Positions 19,549 through 29,469 of a stretch of DNA of 58,244 nt are shown here, piece after piece (positions within the stretch are counted from its first letter, which is position 1; the number at the start of each line of letters is the position of its first letter). The notes under the pieces are model-generated. The model saw only the letters and a program-made list of their open reading frames with translations, searched no databases and had not been told where the DNA came from. The position numbers were made by a program, and so were the translations under genes. The DNA comes from Candidatus Omnitrophota bacterium (GTDB lineage: Bacteria; Omnitrophota; Gorgyraeia; Zapsychrales; JAHFFX01), in NCBI GenBank assembly GCA_023247725.1, contig JAHFFW010000016.1, positions 1-58,244 on the forward strand. Direction: 5' to 3'.

Positions 19549-20192
19549 TGGGGGAGAGCTGGTTCTGGATTTTTTTTCGGTTCCACAAAGGCATTGGGAT
19601 CATCTTCACTTAATTTGTTCAGTTCTTTCTGGATATCCGGGGTGACCTGGTCGATCGGAACCTGCCGGCTCTGTTGCAGGGCCCGGATATAAGCGGCCAC
19701 GGCCCAGCGATCGTTTTCATCTAGCACATCGCGGTAGGGAGCCATCTTTCGACTGCCGTCGGTCATGATGCGAAAGAAGTACCCGACGGGCATTTGCCGC
19801 AAGCGCGCGATGTGAAATGACGGCGGTTGAGTAAACCCTCTTTGCACCACCATGCCATTGCCTTCTCCAGTCTGAGCGTGACAGACCGCGCAGTAAATAT
19901 TGAACCGCTCCCTTCCTCTTTCGAGCACCGCGCGATTGACTGGGATAGGGCAATAGGCAAGATATTTTCCGCTTTCCATCCCGGAAAAAAACGGCGAATC
20001 GCCTTTGAGGTGGCCCCGGGCCACGGTTCCGTTCACCAAAGGCCGGGCAGAACTCCCATCGGCAAAAAACGGATCCTCTTCATACGGTTTTAAACGGGAA
20101 TTATCCGCCATCTCATGCTGGCCGCAGGAGGTCAGGACAACGAGCATGAGAACCACCCACATCAACCGGCTTAAGGCATTCCATGGTTTCAT
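19545..20192 (-). CDS. actE: Alternative complex III monohaem cytochrome c subunit ActE
   Basis: RERFNIYCAVCHAQTGEGNG; lipoprotein-like N-terminus. Confidence 0.85.
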   Translation of the reverse strand: MKPWNALSRLMWVVLMLVVLTSCGQHEMADNSRLKPYEEDPFFADGSSARPLVNGTVARGHLKGDSPFFSGMESGKYLAYCPIPVNRAVLERGRERFNIYCAVCHAQTGEGNGMVVQRGFTQPPSFHIARLRQMPVGYFFRIMTDGSRKMAPYRDVLDENDRWAVAAYIRALQQSRQVPIDQVTPDIQKELNKLSEDDPNAFVEPKKNPEPALPQ

Positions 20193-20752
20193 TAATGTTC
20201 CACCCGGTTCATATCCGCAGCGTTCGTCTTTTTTAAGAATTCGCTCACTTCCTCTATATTAAACTTCGGATCATCGGCCATAATGCAGAGAAAAAAACTA
20301 TCCAAGCTCGCCCGGTCAAAGGTCGGGATATTAAAAACTGGATGATAAATTTCGGGAAGGCCGCAACGGGAAAGGAGTGTCACAAAACCCGTAATGGCGG
20401 CGAAAAGCACCGTCAGCTCAAAAGTGATAGGAATAAAAGCGGGCCAGCTATTGAAAGGCCGACCACCAATATTGAGTTTGTCATCAAAGACATTGGCATA
20501 AAATTGCATGAAGAACCCGGCTAAACATCCCGTAAGTCCGCCGAAAAAGACCGCCCAGGGCAGACGCCGGTCTTTGTGCCCCAGGATTTCAAATAACTCT
20601 TCGACGGGAAACGGCGAATAAGCCTCCATGCGGGTATAACCGTTACTTCTGGCGAGGCGGGCAGCCTCAACGAGTTGGTCTTTATCCGCATAACGGGCGG
20701 CCATCCCGAAGAATCCTGTTGGTTTTTGTGAAACCAAATTATTTGTGTTCAT
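20192..20752 (-). CDS. actD: Alternative complex III subunit ActD (DUF3341)
   Basis: MEAYSPFPVEELFEILGHKDRRLPWAVFFGGLTG. Confidence 0.9.
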   Translation of the reverse strand: MNTNNLVSQKPTGFFGMAARYADKDQLVEAARLARSNGYTRMEAYSPFPVEELFEILGHKDRRLPWAVFFGGLTGCLAGFFMQFYANVFDDKLNIGGRPFNSWPAFIPITFELTVLFAAITGFVTLLSRCGLPEIYHPVFNIPTFDRASLDSFFLCIMADDPKFNIEEVSEFLKKTNAADMNRVEH

Positions 20753-22082
20753 GAGTCAATAACTCTTTCACCTCAAAACTCGCGATCATAGGCAAGGTCC
20801 GCACAAAAATTAAAATCGCGACAAAAAAGAAGCCAATGGTTCCAAGATAAGTCGACCAGTCCCAGACCGTCGGATAATACATGGCCCAGGCCGAAGGCAT
20901 AAAGTCCCGATGCAGGCTAACGACGACAATGACAAACCGTTCCAGCCACATGCCAATATTAAAAATGATGGATAGGATGAATAAAATGACCGGATTTCTG
21001 CGGACCTGAGGAAACCATAGGATCTGAACCGCAATGACGTTGCACAGGATCAGCATCCAGTACATGATCCCGTACGGACCCGTGGTGACATTTTTGATGA
21101 GAAAATGTTCATACAAATTTCCGCTGTACCAGGCGATAAACATCTCCATCATGTAGCCGTAGCCCACAATCAATCCGGTCGTGAGCGTCACCTTTGCCAT
21201 GACATCCAGATGCGCTTCGGTAATGATCGATTCCAAATGATAAATTTTCCGTACCGGAATCATGAGGGTCAGGACCATCGCAAATCCGGAATAAATCGCT
21301 CCGGCGACAAAATACGGCGGGAAAATGGTGGTATGCCAGCCGGGAACAATCGAGGAGGCAAAATCGAAACTGACCACGGTATGGACGGAAACAACCAGCG
21401 GTGTCGAGATCCCCGCTAGCAAAAGGTAAAGCGTATTGAATTTCTCCCAGTGAACCGCAGCCCCGCGCCAACCCAACGAAAGAATTCCATAAATCCGTTT
21501 CTTCCAGTATGTTTGTGCCCGGTCGCGCGCCGAGGCCAAGTCCGGGAGCAATCCCGTATACCAAAATAATAAGGAAACCGTAAAATAGGTCGTGACCGCG
21601 AAGATATCCCACATGAGCGGGCTGCGGAATTGCGGCCACAAACCCATGGTATTGGGATACGGAACCATCCAGTAGAATCGCTGCGGCCGTCCCAAATGCA
21701 GGATGGGAAACATCCCGGCGCACATGACGGCAAAAAGCGTCATGGTTTCGGCAAATCGGTTGATGGCCGCGCGCCACGGTTGATGCAAGAGGAATAAAAA
21801 GGCCGAAATAAAAGTGCCGGCATGGCCAATCCCGATCCACCAGACAAAGTTGATGATGGCAAACCCCCAGCCAACGGGAATCCGGATGCCCCAAATTCCC
21901 ACGCCTTTAACGAAAAGCCAGAAGATGGAAATCTGTAAAACAATGAAAAGTGGAAAGGCAACGGCAAAGACAAAAAGCCACGGCCGGCGGAATCCCTTCT
22001 CGAGAGGAATTCCTATGACGCTCCGATCGATCGAGGCGTAATCCGGTTTTTCAGCGGTTATAAAATGCTCGTGTTTGTCCAT
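20739..22082 (-). CDS. actC: Alternative complex III subunit ActC (NrfD-like)
   Basis: Polytopic NrfD/PsrC-like; FVWWIGIGHAGTFISAFLFL. Confidence 0.9.
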   Translation of the reverse strand: MDKHEHFITAEKPDYASIDRSVIGIPLEKGFRRPWLFVFAVAFPLFIVLQISIFWLFVKGVGIWGIRIPVGWGFAIINFVWWIGIGHAGTFISAFLFLLHQPWRAAINRFAETMTLFAVMCAGMFPILHLGRPQRFYWMVPYPNTMGLWPQFRSPLMWDIFAVTTYFTVSLLFWYTGLLPDLASARDRAQTYWKKRIYGILSLGWRGAAVHWEKFNTLYLLLAGISTPLVVSVHTVVSFDFASSIVPGWHTTIFPPYFVAGAIYSGFAMVLTLMIPVRKIYHLESIITEAHLDVMAKVTLTTGLIVGYGYMMEMFIAWYSGNLYEHFLIKNVTTGPYGIMYWMLILCNVIAVQILWFPQVRRNPVILFILSIIFNIGMWLERFVIVVVSLHRDFMPSAWAMYYPTVWDWSTYLGTIGFFFVAILIFVRTLPMIASFEVKELLTHEHK

Positions 22083-25049
22083 TTAAACCATCTTGGGATT
22101 AGGATTTTTAATTTTGGCCAAATAGGTTGTTCTCGGCCGGGTCCCCAAATCCGTCAAGATGCCGTAATGAAGATCATGCCCTTTCTTCTTCGAAACCTGA
22201 GATTGCGGATCGCGTATGTTGCCAAAGGTGATTGCCTGCGCCGGACAAACTTGCTGGCAGGCCGTGATGACCTCTCCATCGCGGATTTTCCGGTTTTCTT
22301 CTCGGGCTTCGATGCGTGCGTGGTTGATGCGTTGGACACAATAGGTGCACTTTTCCATGACGCCCCGGGTACGGACCGTGACATCGGGATTGCGGGCAAG
22401 CCGGATGAGATCCGGCTCTGCCTGGGTGTACGCATAAAAATTGAATCTGCGGACTTTATACGGGCAATTGTTGGAGCAATAGCGGGTGCCGATGCAGCGG
22501 TTATAGGTCATTTCATTCAAACCTTCTTGGCTGTGTGTTGTGGCCTCAACCGGACACATCAGTTCGCAGGGCGCGTTTTCACAATGCATGCAGGGCACGG
22601 GCTGATGATGCGTCTGCGGATTCTCTACGGGGCCTTCATAGTATCGGTCCACGCGGATCCAATGCATTTCCCGGCTGTTGATGACTTCACTTTTACCGAC
22701 GACGGGGATATTGTTTTCAACCTGGCAGGCCAAGGTACAAGCGTTACAGCCGATACACAGATTCAAATCAATGGCCATACCCCATTGGTATTCGTTTTCC
22801 AAATGCTCTTTAGGATGGTACAGCGTTTCTTCCTTTTCCGGAGAAGGGGAAACAGTCCGGGAGACAAAATCTGGCTGCGACTGATAAGTGGAAAGATCGG
22901 CCGCAATAACCAGGTCTCTCCCCTCCATGCTGCTGTGCTGTTGTGAGCTGGCGAGTTGGATCAATGTCCCAGTCTTTTTAACGGCAACGCCCTGTATTTC
23001 AAAAGGACTGACGGAATTTTGTATTTTGAATGCATCGAAGCCTAATCCGTTGCCGATAGTGCCGGCGGCTCGGCGGCCATACCCTAAATGAATCGTGATC
23101 ACCTGATTCGCCTGTCCGGGAAAGATCCAAATCGGGGCTTGGATTTTTTGATTATTTTTGGAGATTTCAATGACTTCGCCATTTGTCAAATTGGAAGATT
23201 GCGCGAACGTCGGAGAAATCAAGGCAACATTTTCCCAAGTCAGGCGGGTCAGTGGTTTGGGTAATTCCTGCAGCCAGCCGTTATTGGCAAACTGTCCATC
23301 CAGAATATGCGGGTCGGGACGAATGAGGAGAGTGAATGGTTCCGGGCCGACGGGGTGATCGTCGTTCACTTTAATCAATTTTGGAGCCGGTAGTGAAATA
23401 GCCGGCGATGCGCTTTGCTCCATGACTCCATCGTGCAAAGTTTTGTTCCAAAAATCAGGGAAGTCGGCTCTCGGGTTTTTTTCACTCCAATATCGTTGGA
23501 TCATTTCTAAGGATGACTCATTGCCCCGGTCAACAAAAAGGGCGCATAAATCATAGTCCGTTTTGCCATTGTATAACGGTTCAATCAAGGGCTGACGGAT
23601 GGTGACGGTTCCATCAAAGGCCTTGAGATCTCCCCATGCTTCCAGTTCTTGAGCGGACGGGATATGCCATTGAGATAACCCAGCGGTTTCATCCAGATAA
23701 AGCCCCATATGGACCCGAAACTCGGCTTTTTCGTACGCTTCATTAAATTGCAGGTCGGCGGGAGTTGCATAAACTGGATTGGAGTCAATGACAAATAAAT
23801 CCGTAACTTTCTGATCGTGAAGCTCCTTCGCCAGGGTTCGAATTGATTCTGTTCCGTTTTCAGAAGCAGGTTCATTAGAGGCAATATAATCAATGGTTTG
23901 ACCAACGTTCGCTAAAAGATGATTGATCTGGCCAACCATGATTTGAATGTCAACGGGTTGTTCAGCCCCCGCAATGAGTAAAGACTTTTTTGAGTGCTGT
24001 GCCAAATCATCGGCCATGGCTTCCACCCGGCGCTGGTTTTCCTTGGACAAGAGGTTATGCTGGGACGGTGAATCGTTTTGCAGAAGTTTCCAAAGCGACT
24101 TAAGGAATATTCGCATTTCGATCGGCGAAAAAATGAGCCGATGGTCGGCCATGGCACCGGTTAAGGTGGGGGTTGATTCGAGCGCGTATAAACGGTTCAT
24201 TTTTAAGTTTTGGGAATCGATCCGACGGCGTTGGCTGAATTCCCGTGAATAAGCCAGAGCGCCTGAGCCTTGCGCCAGAAAATCGCTTTCTATCGAAACA
24301 ATCACGTCGGCATTTTTGATCCGGAAAACCGGCTGCAAATCCTGGCCGTACATCTCAAACAAGGCCTGACGGGAGCAATCGCAATGGATGGGACTATACT
24401 GGTGCCATTTCGCAGAAGGGAATGTTTGAAGAATTTGTTCTCGTAGTGAGGCAAGCGTCGGAGAAATGATGGGTTTGGAAAGGAATCGTAGTCCCTCCCC
24501 TTTCCGCGCCCGCAGTTTGGGCATCCGGGCTGCCAAAGCGTCGGTGAATTGCTTCCAGGTGGCCGGTAAATTATTAAAGAGAATTCCCCGCGAGCGGTCA
24601 GGGTCATAAAGCTGATAAAGGACCGCTTGAGTGATGCAATCGGTAGCGCCCAGGCTGTCGGGATGATGAGGATTGCCTTCAATTTTTGTCGGGCGCCCCA
24701 TGTGGCTTTCCACCAGGACCCCGCGGGCAAATCCAGAGAACGAAATGGCTGTCGCGAAGTAAAGCGGCTTTCCCGGGATGATTCCTTCCTGCGACTTCAC
24801 ATAGGGGATAATTTTTTCCACGGATTTGCTGCATCCGGCCAGGGCCAGCATCATGATTTGCGCGCTCATGAGTTTTAAAAAGGAACGGCGGGTGATCTTT
24901 CCGTCCCAAAAACTTCCGGACTGGGGAAATTCGTGGCGCAGATAATCCTGGACTTGCGGATCATCGGCAGCTTCTTCTAAACTCCTCCAAAAAGTTTTGT
25001 CGTTAGTTCGGACCAGATTTTTGAGTTTTTCAATTTTGTCCATAGTCAT
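22083..25049 (-). CDS. actB: Alternative complex III subunit ActB (molybdopterin-like + 4Fe-4S fusion)
   Basis: CIGCNACTLACQVENNIP, CMHCENAPCELMCP and CTYCVQRI motifs; RRSFLKLMSAQ. Confidence 0.93.
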   Translation of the reverse strand: MTMDKIEKLKNLVRTNDKTFWRSLEEAADDPQVQDYLRHEFPQSGSFWDGKITRRSFLKLMSAQIMMLALAGCSKSVEKIIPYVKSQEGIIPGKPLYFATAISFSGFARGVLVESHMGRPTKIEGNPHHPDSLGATDCITQAVLYQLYDPDRSRGILFNNLPATWKQFTDALAARMPKLRARKGEGLRFLSKPIISPTLASLREQILQTFPSAKWHQYSPIHCDCSRQALFEMYGQDLQPVFRIKNADVIVSIESDFLAQGSGALAYSREFSQRRRIDSQNLKMNRLYALESTPTLTGAMADHRLIFSPIEMRIFLKSLWKLLQNDSPSQHNLLSKENQRRVEAMADDLAQHSKKSLLIAGAEQPVDIQIMVGQINHLLANVGQTIDYIASNEPASENGTESIRTLAKELHDQKVTDLFVIDSNPVYATPADLQFNEAYEKAEFRVHMGLYLDETAGLSQWHIPSAQELEAWGDLKAFDGTVTIRQPLIEPLYNGKTDYDLCALFVDRGNESSLEMIQRYWSEKNPRADFPDFWNKTLHDGVMEQSASPAISLPAPKLIKVNDDHPVGPEPFTLLIRPDPHILDGQFANNGWLQELPKPLTRLTWENVALISPTFAQSSNLTNGEVIEISKNNQKIQAPIWIFPGQANQVITIHLGYGRRAAGTIGNGLGFDAFKIQNSVSPFEIQGVAVKKTGTLIQLASSQQHSSMEGRDLVIAADLSTYQSQPDFVSRTVSPSPEKEETLYHPKEHLENEYQWGMAIDLNLCIGCNACTLACQVENNIPVVGKSEVINSREMHWIRVDRYYEGPVENPQTHHQPVPCMHCENAPCELMCPVEATTHSQEGLNEMTYNRCIGTRYCSNNCPYKVRRFNFYAYTQAEPDLIRLARNPDVTVRTRGVMEKCTYCVQRINHARIEAREENRKIRDGEVITACQQVCPAQAITFGNIRDPQSQVSKKKGHDLHYGILTDLGTRPRTTYLAKIKNPNPKMV

Positions 25050-25058
25050 CAGATTAAT

Positions 25059-25712
25059 CTAGCGGTGACAGGCGGAACAATTGCGTATTTCTTTGACCCG
25101 TTTGGGATCGATGTTTGGGTCCCAAGGTTTATAACTCATTTCCGTCGGAGTCTTCGGGGGCTGCCTTTGATTATTTTGATGCAAGGCCACATAATGTCCG
25201 GGATGCTCATGACAACTCATACACCAGCCCATATAAAGGGTATTTTCTTTTCTCATCAAGGGCATGGACTCGACTTTGCCGTGACAAACCTGGCAGGCGA
25301 TTCCCTTTTGCACATGGATGCTGTGATCGAAATAGACAAAATCGGGCAGATTATGAACCCGATTCCAGACAATGGGCTTGCCGGTTCTATAGCTTTCTCT
25401 CACCGGCAAAAGCATAGGGGAATCCTTCCAGATTTCTTGATGGCATTTCATGCAGGTTTCGGTCGAAGGCATTCCGGCAAATGAACTTTTCTCAACGGAG
25501 GTGTGGCAAAACCGGCAATCAATCCCTAAGCCTTCCACGTGATGCTCATGACTAAAGGGAACGGGCTGAGCAAGGGGGATTCCGACACCAGTTTGGCTCG
25601 ATGACCATTGGTGCATAATCGCTGTGGTTATCCAACCGATCAGCAACAACAGGCCACCCACAATAATCCCGCGGAAAAAAGTATTATCGATGGGTTTGAA
25701 TATTTGCGCCAT
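25059..25712 (-). CDS. actA: Alternative complex III multihaem cytochrome c ActA
   Basis: Multiple CxxCH: CRFCH, CMKCH, CQVCH, CMSCH, CSACH. Confidence 0.93.
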   Translation of the reverse strand: MAQIFKPIDNTFFRGIIVGGLLLLIGWITTAIMHQWSSSQTGVGIPLAQPVPFSHEHHVEGLGIDCRFCHTSVEKSSFAGMPSTETCMKCHQEIWKDSPMLLPVRESYRTGKPIVWNRVHNLPDFVYFDHSIHVQKGIACQVCHGKVESMPLMRKENTLYMGWCMSCHEHPGHYVALHQNNQRQPPKTPTEMSYKPWDPNIDPKRVKEIRNCSACHR

Positions 25713-26198
25713 AAATTTTCGCGGGGGAGCTGCTTTTCGAAACTCGCGCAAGGCTTACCCGAAGGCCTTGGCTTAATGGAGGGAGGTTTTAAAACTATTC
25801 TGCTTCGCAAAAATAATAAGTTCGTTTAGTTTTGCTTCGCAGGAATATTCTCCCGAGCAGAATAATTCCTCCGAAGCCCCGCTGTGGGCGGGGCGAAGGA
25901 GAATAAGAAGAATCGAAACAATCAAGATAATAAGGACGATTTCCCACCAACGATTCTTCTCGTGAAAGACTTTCTCCCTTCTTTAAAATATTACGATGCC
26001 TATCAATCTTCTCTTGTCGCATAAGGAATACTAAGGAAAAGGTTTTAAATTTGTTTAGGACATTATAGATTGTAGCGTAAGTTTACTGTTTGGCCAGCGA
26101 GATTTTTAAAATTCCTTTATCGCTCCAAATCTGGTAGGGGAATGCGGATCGGAGGTTGGTAAATCGCAGAAGGAAATTTTAGAGGAAATGCAGTGTGA

Positions 26199-26486
26199 CT
26201 AGGGGAAATTTTTTCGGTTGGTGATCATATGCCCGCACCATTCTTTTTCACAAGGAATTTTGTCGCCATCGCCGTCAATCTTAACGCCGGGGCAATGATG
26301 GAGATAAAAGAGCGCTTCTTCGCAGGAAACCATTTGCGAGCAGTAGATTTTTCCGGCACATTGAAATCCGGAGGCCGCATTGGGGATAGAATTGGATTCT
26401 GCCGGTGGATGCGCTTTGGTAAGAAAAAAATATCGCCCCGCGGCGAGGAAAACAACAATACCAATAACGAGGATCCAGGGTTTCAT
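26199..26486 (-). CDS. Excalibur-like (Ca-binding) domain protein with N-terminal TM
   Basis: MKPWILVIGIVVFLAAGRYFF...KIYCSQMVSCEEALFYLHHCPGVKIDGDGDKIPCEKEWC. Confidence 0.8.
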   Translation of the reverse strand: MKPWILVIGIVVFLAAGRYFFLTKAHPPAESNSIPNAASGFQCAGKIYCSQMVSCEEALFYLHHCPGVKIDGDGDKIPCEKEWCGHMITNRKNFP

Positions 26487-26586
26487 GGTTCGGATGGGAA
26501 GCGCAAATGGTTGGCCTAAAAATGCGGGCGGCGCTGCACCGTTAAATTCAGCGCCGCCCGCAAGAATGAATCGATCCGGTAGAACC

Positions 26587-28494
26587 TCATCGGACTTGAA
26601 TAATCGGAACGGGCGTTTGGTTGATCGTCGCCTTGAAGGTCGCGGCATCGGAACTGCAATGGGTTTCCGAATTATCGTCGACGGTTAGCCGCACGTTATA
26701 GACGCCGCCTTTGGAATAAGTATGATTGGTGATGGCCTCACTGGACCCATCGCCATCGCCAAAATCCCAATGGTAGCTGAGATTGTCGCCATCGGGGTCG
26801 CTCGATTGCATACCATTAAAGACCGTGGATTCTCCCATACAGCAGGCGGTGTTTTCTCCGGCATTGGCCACGGGCGACGAGTTGACCTTGACCATCGTGC
26901 TCGCCGAAACACTCGAGCACTCGGCACCGCGTCCGTCGTCGGCAATGACGGTCACTTTATAATTTCCCCCCTTGGCAAATTTGTGGGAACCCTTGGGTCC
27001 GCCTTTATAAATGCTGCCATCGCCAAAACTCCAGAAATATTCCAGCTTATCACCATTGGGATCTTTGGCCGCGGCATCAAAGCTGATCTCCTCATCCACG
27101 CAGCCGGCATGAGAGGGTTTCAGTGAAATCACGGGAGCGGAATTAATTTCTACATTCACCATATCCGAGGAGGAAGGGCAATCTCGGCTATGGGCATTCT
27201 CGACGGTCAAGGTCGCCTGAAAACGTCCGGGCTTAGCGTAAATATGTTGAACCTTTAATCCTCGCTCGTACGCTCCGTCGCCAAAAGTCCATTTGGAAAA
27301 AAGCACTTCTTCTCCGTCCACCGATGAAGGCGTGCCGTTAAATTCTACCGGGTCCCCCACGCAGGCCAATTTGTCTTCTCCGGCCTTGGCGACCGGAGCC
27401 CGATTTAAATTGACGGTGAGAGTGTCCTCGCTCGCATTACAGGAAAGTCCGGAATCATCTTTGACCTTCAATTTCACTTCATAGCGGCCGCTTTTTCGAT
27501 ACAAATGCGAAATGGTTTTCCCGTCTCCAGTTTCTCCGTCGCCAAAATCCCAAACGTAAGACAATTTGTCTCCATTGATATCAGTGGTTCCGGAGGCGTC
27601 AAATACAACCGCTTGATTGGTGTCTTTATCGACGCAGGTGATGAGAATATCCTGACCCGCATTGGCGACGGGGGGCGCGTTGACCGTGATCTTTTTGGAA
27701 ACACGATCCGTGCTGCAACCGGTCTTCGCGTTGTCGTCAACCACTAAGACAATGTTGTAATCGCCGCCCGTTGTGTAAGTGTGGCTGACCGAGCGCCCCT
27801 GTTTTTGATTCCCGTCGCCAAATTCCCACCAAAACGTCACATCCTTCGGTTTATCGGATTGGCTTTCGTATCCCTGCAGATTGATTTCTTGATTGACGCA
27901 GACATGTTCCGGAGCATCAAACGAACCTTTGGGAGGAATATTGACATTGATGACTTGAGCACTGGCAGCGGTGCTGCAATTGCCTTGCGTATTGTCGGTG
28001 ATCAATAGTTTAACGGTGTATTTGCCGCTTTTCGCGTAAGTATGAGTGATGATGGGTTCCGTGCTCGTCGTGCTATCGCCCAAATCCCATTGATAGGAAA
28101 GGTTCTGATTGTCTGGGTCATACGACTTGGAGGCATCGAAGGTGAATTGATTGCACTGTGTGCCAGTGGTCGTGGTGACGTTAAGGGCCTCGGAGTTTTT
28201 CGCGGAAGACTCTTTGACATCGATATCCATCTGATCCTTGTTTGGTTTAGTTTCGTTGGGAGCCTCGTTTTGCGCGGACGGGGGTTGGGTGGATTCCTTC
28301 TTATTGTCCTCATGTTCTTTGGTTATGGTTTGTCCTTCCTCTGGGGTGCTTGTTTCTTCCGGGTTTGATTCCTCAAAGGGATCCTCGTTTTCTGAAGCAC
28401 GCAGGGCGAAAGCATTGGAGATATGGAAGGTGGAAATGGCGAGGGACAGCAAAGATAAACAAAGAAGCTGAGATAGAACTTGGTGCTTACACAT
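26587..28494 (-). CDS. Secreted protein with six tandem PKD domains
   Basis: Repeated W-x-FGDG/DLGD and H-x-Y/F motifs (WDLGDST, WWEFGDGNQ, WDFGDGETG, WTFGDGAYE, WSFGDGSIY, WDFGDGDGS). Confidence 0.88.
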   Translation of the reverse strand: MCKHQVLSQLLCLSLLSLAISTFHISNAFALRASENEDPFEESNPEETSTPEEGQTITKEHEDNKKESTQPPSAQNEAPNETKPNKDQMDIDVKESSAKNSEALNVTTTTGTQCNQFTFDASKSYDPDNQNLSYQWDLGDSTTSTEPIITHTYAKSGKYTVKLLITDNTQGNCSTAASAQVINVNIPPKGSFDAPEHVCVNQEINLQGYESQSDKPKDVTFWWEFGDGNQKQGRSVSHTYTTGGDYNIVLVVDDNAKTGCSTDRVSKKITVNAPPVANAGQDILITCVDKDTNQAVVFDASGTTDINGDKLSYVWDFGDGETGDGKTISHLYRKSGRYEVKLKVKDDSGLSCNASEDTLTVNLNRAPVAKAGEDKLACVGDPVEFNGTPSSVDGEEVLFSKWTFGDGAYERGLKVQHIYAKPGRFQATLTVENAHSRDCPSSSDMVNVEINSAPVISLKPSHAGCVDEEISFDAAAKDPNGDKLEYFWSFGDGSIYKGGPKGSHKFAKGGNYKVTVIADDGRGAECSSVSASTMVKVNSSPVANAGENTACCMGESTVFNGMQSSDPDGDNLSYHWDFGDGDGSSEAITNHTYSKGGVYNVRLTVDDNSETHCSSDAATFKATINQTPVPIIQVR

Positions 28495-28645
28495 GTTGGA
28501 CTCCTTGCCGAGAATTGAGTGAATTGATTAAATTTTTGTAAAAATAAGTATACCATCTTTACTTGCCTTTTGCCGAAATTCTTCTAGGGTTTTTTGCTTC
28601 TGGTAAGAAGAATATATTGAAGAAAGGGCCCAATGAATCAGCTCA

Positions 28646-28816
28646 TCAGCTTTGTTTTTTGCCGATGACGTAATAAAGAACCATGCCGATGAGCGGCATA
28701 AGGAGGATGACGATCACCCACACGAGCTTTTCGGTTGAATCTTTCTTGCTCTGTAAGACATCGGCCAATGCCATGATATCCAGAATAATAACAATGAGAC
28801 AGAGAATGAAATTCAT
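28646..28816 (-). CDS. PLDc_N-like small membrane protein (absent from the ORF track)
   Basis: Manual translation MNFILCLIVIILDIMALADVLQSKKDSTEKLVWVIVILLMPLIGMVLYYVIGKKQS*. Confidence 0.75.
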   Translation of the reverse strand: MNFILCLIVIILDIMALADVLQSKKDSTEKLVWVIVILLMPLIGMVLYYVIGKKQS

Positions 28817-28896
28817 AAAGCCTCCTCGGCGGTTTCTTAAATTTTTTTTGAAATCGGAGCCCGATGGATCATTCTTATTGAAGACGTCACGACTTA

Positions 28897-29469
28897 TTAT
28901 TCCTGAGCGTCCACCCGGGACAGAGAGGTTGAGCTCGGTTCAGTGAATGTGAAACTGCGGATTAACACCGCAAATAAATCTTTGTATTCCTCGAACCGGT
29001 TTCTGGTATTGACCGAAAAGCTGATCCGATAAAGCGCCTTATTTTTGATGACAAAATAATCCAAGATTTGCACATTGGGGTAGTGAATCGGATTGGCAAT
29101 GACGATTACCGCTTTTTGGCCGCCGACCCGCGATGGCCCAATTTTAAAATCCGGCTCATAATGGAAGTTGGCCTGCAAATTTTTGGGGCTAAGGTCTTCC
29201 CAAAGATATTGGCCTTGCGCGAACTTAGTGATCGTGACCGTCACAATATGACGTGGACGACCTTTGACCACCAACATCAGGCTTTCCGGCGAGATTTCCC
29301 TTTGCCAGTGAGGACTGCATTTGATCTGGAAGCCCAGATTTTTGTCAGTGCAGGTGGTCAAACGCGGTAAATGGGAAGCGGATGGCGCGGTGGATTCCTG
29401 GGCGGTCAAATTCTCTCCGGGACCCCAAAGCGTCGCGAGCAAAAATAAAAAAAAGAGGGTTCGTTTCAT
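28897..29469 (-). CDS. PsbP-like/hypothetical exported protein
   Basis: MKRTLFFLFLLATLWGPGENLTAQ signal peptide; start overlaps the upstream TIR gene stop by 4 bp (ATGA). Confidence 0.6.
   Translation of the reverse strand: MKRTLFFLFLLATLWGPGENLTAQESTAPSASHLPRLTTCTDKNLGFQIKCSPHWQREISPESLMLVVKGRPRHIVTVTITKFAQGQYLWEDLSPKNLQANFHYEPDFKIGPSRVGGQKAVIVIANPIHYPNVQILDYFVIKNKALYRISFSVNTRNRFEEYKDLFAVLIRSFTFTEPSSTSLSRVDAQE

Noticed and set aside
22065-22946. 293-aa plus-strand ORF antisense to actB
   Set aside because: Shadow ORF opposite a well-supported Fe-S protein gene
25795-26022. 75-aa minus-strand ORF upstream of actA
   Set aside because: Region is low-complexity and hairpin-rich (cttcgc/gcgaag words); no protein family resemblance
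26722-28368. Series of plus-strand ORFs opposite the PKD gene
   Set aside because: Repetitive antisense translations mirroring PKD repeats; no independent coding signal
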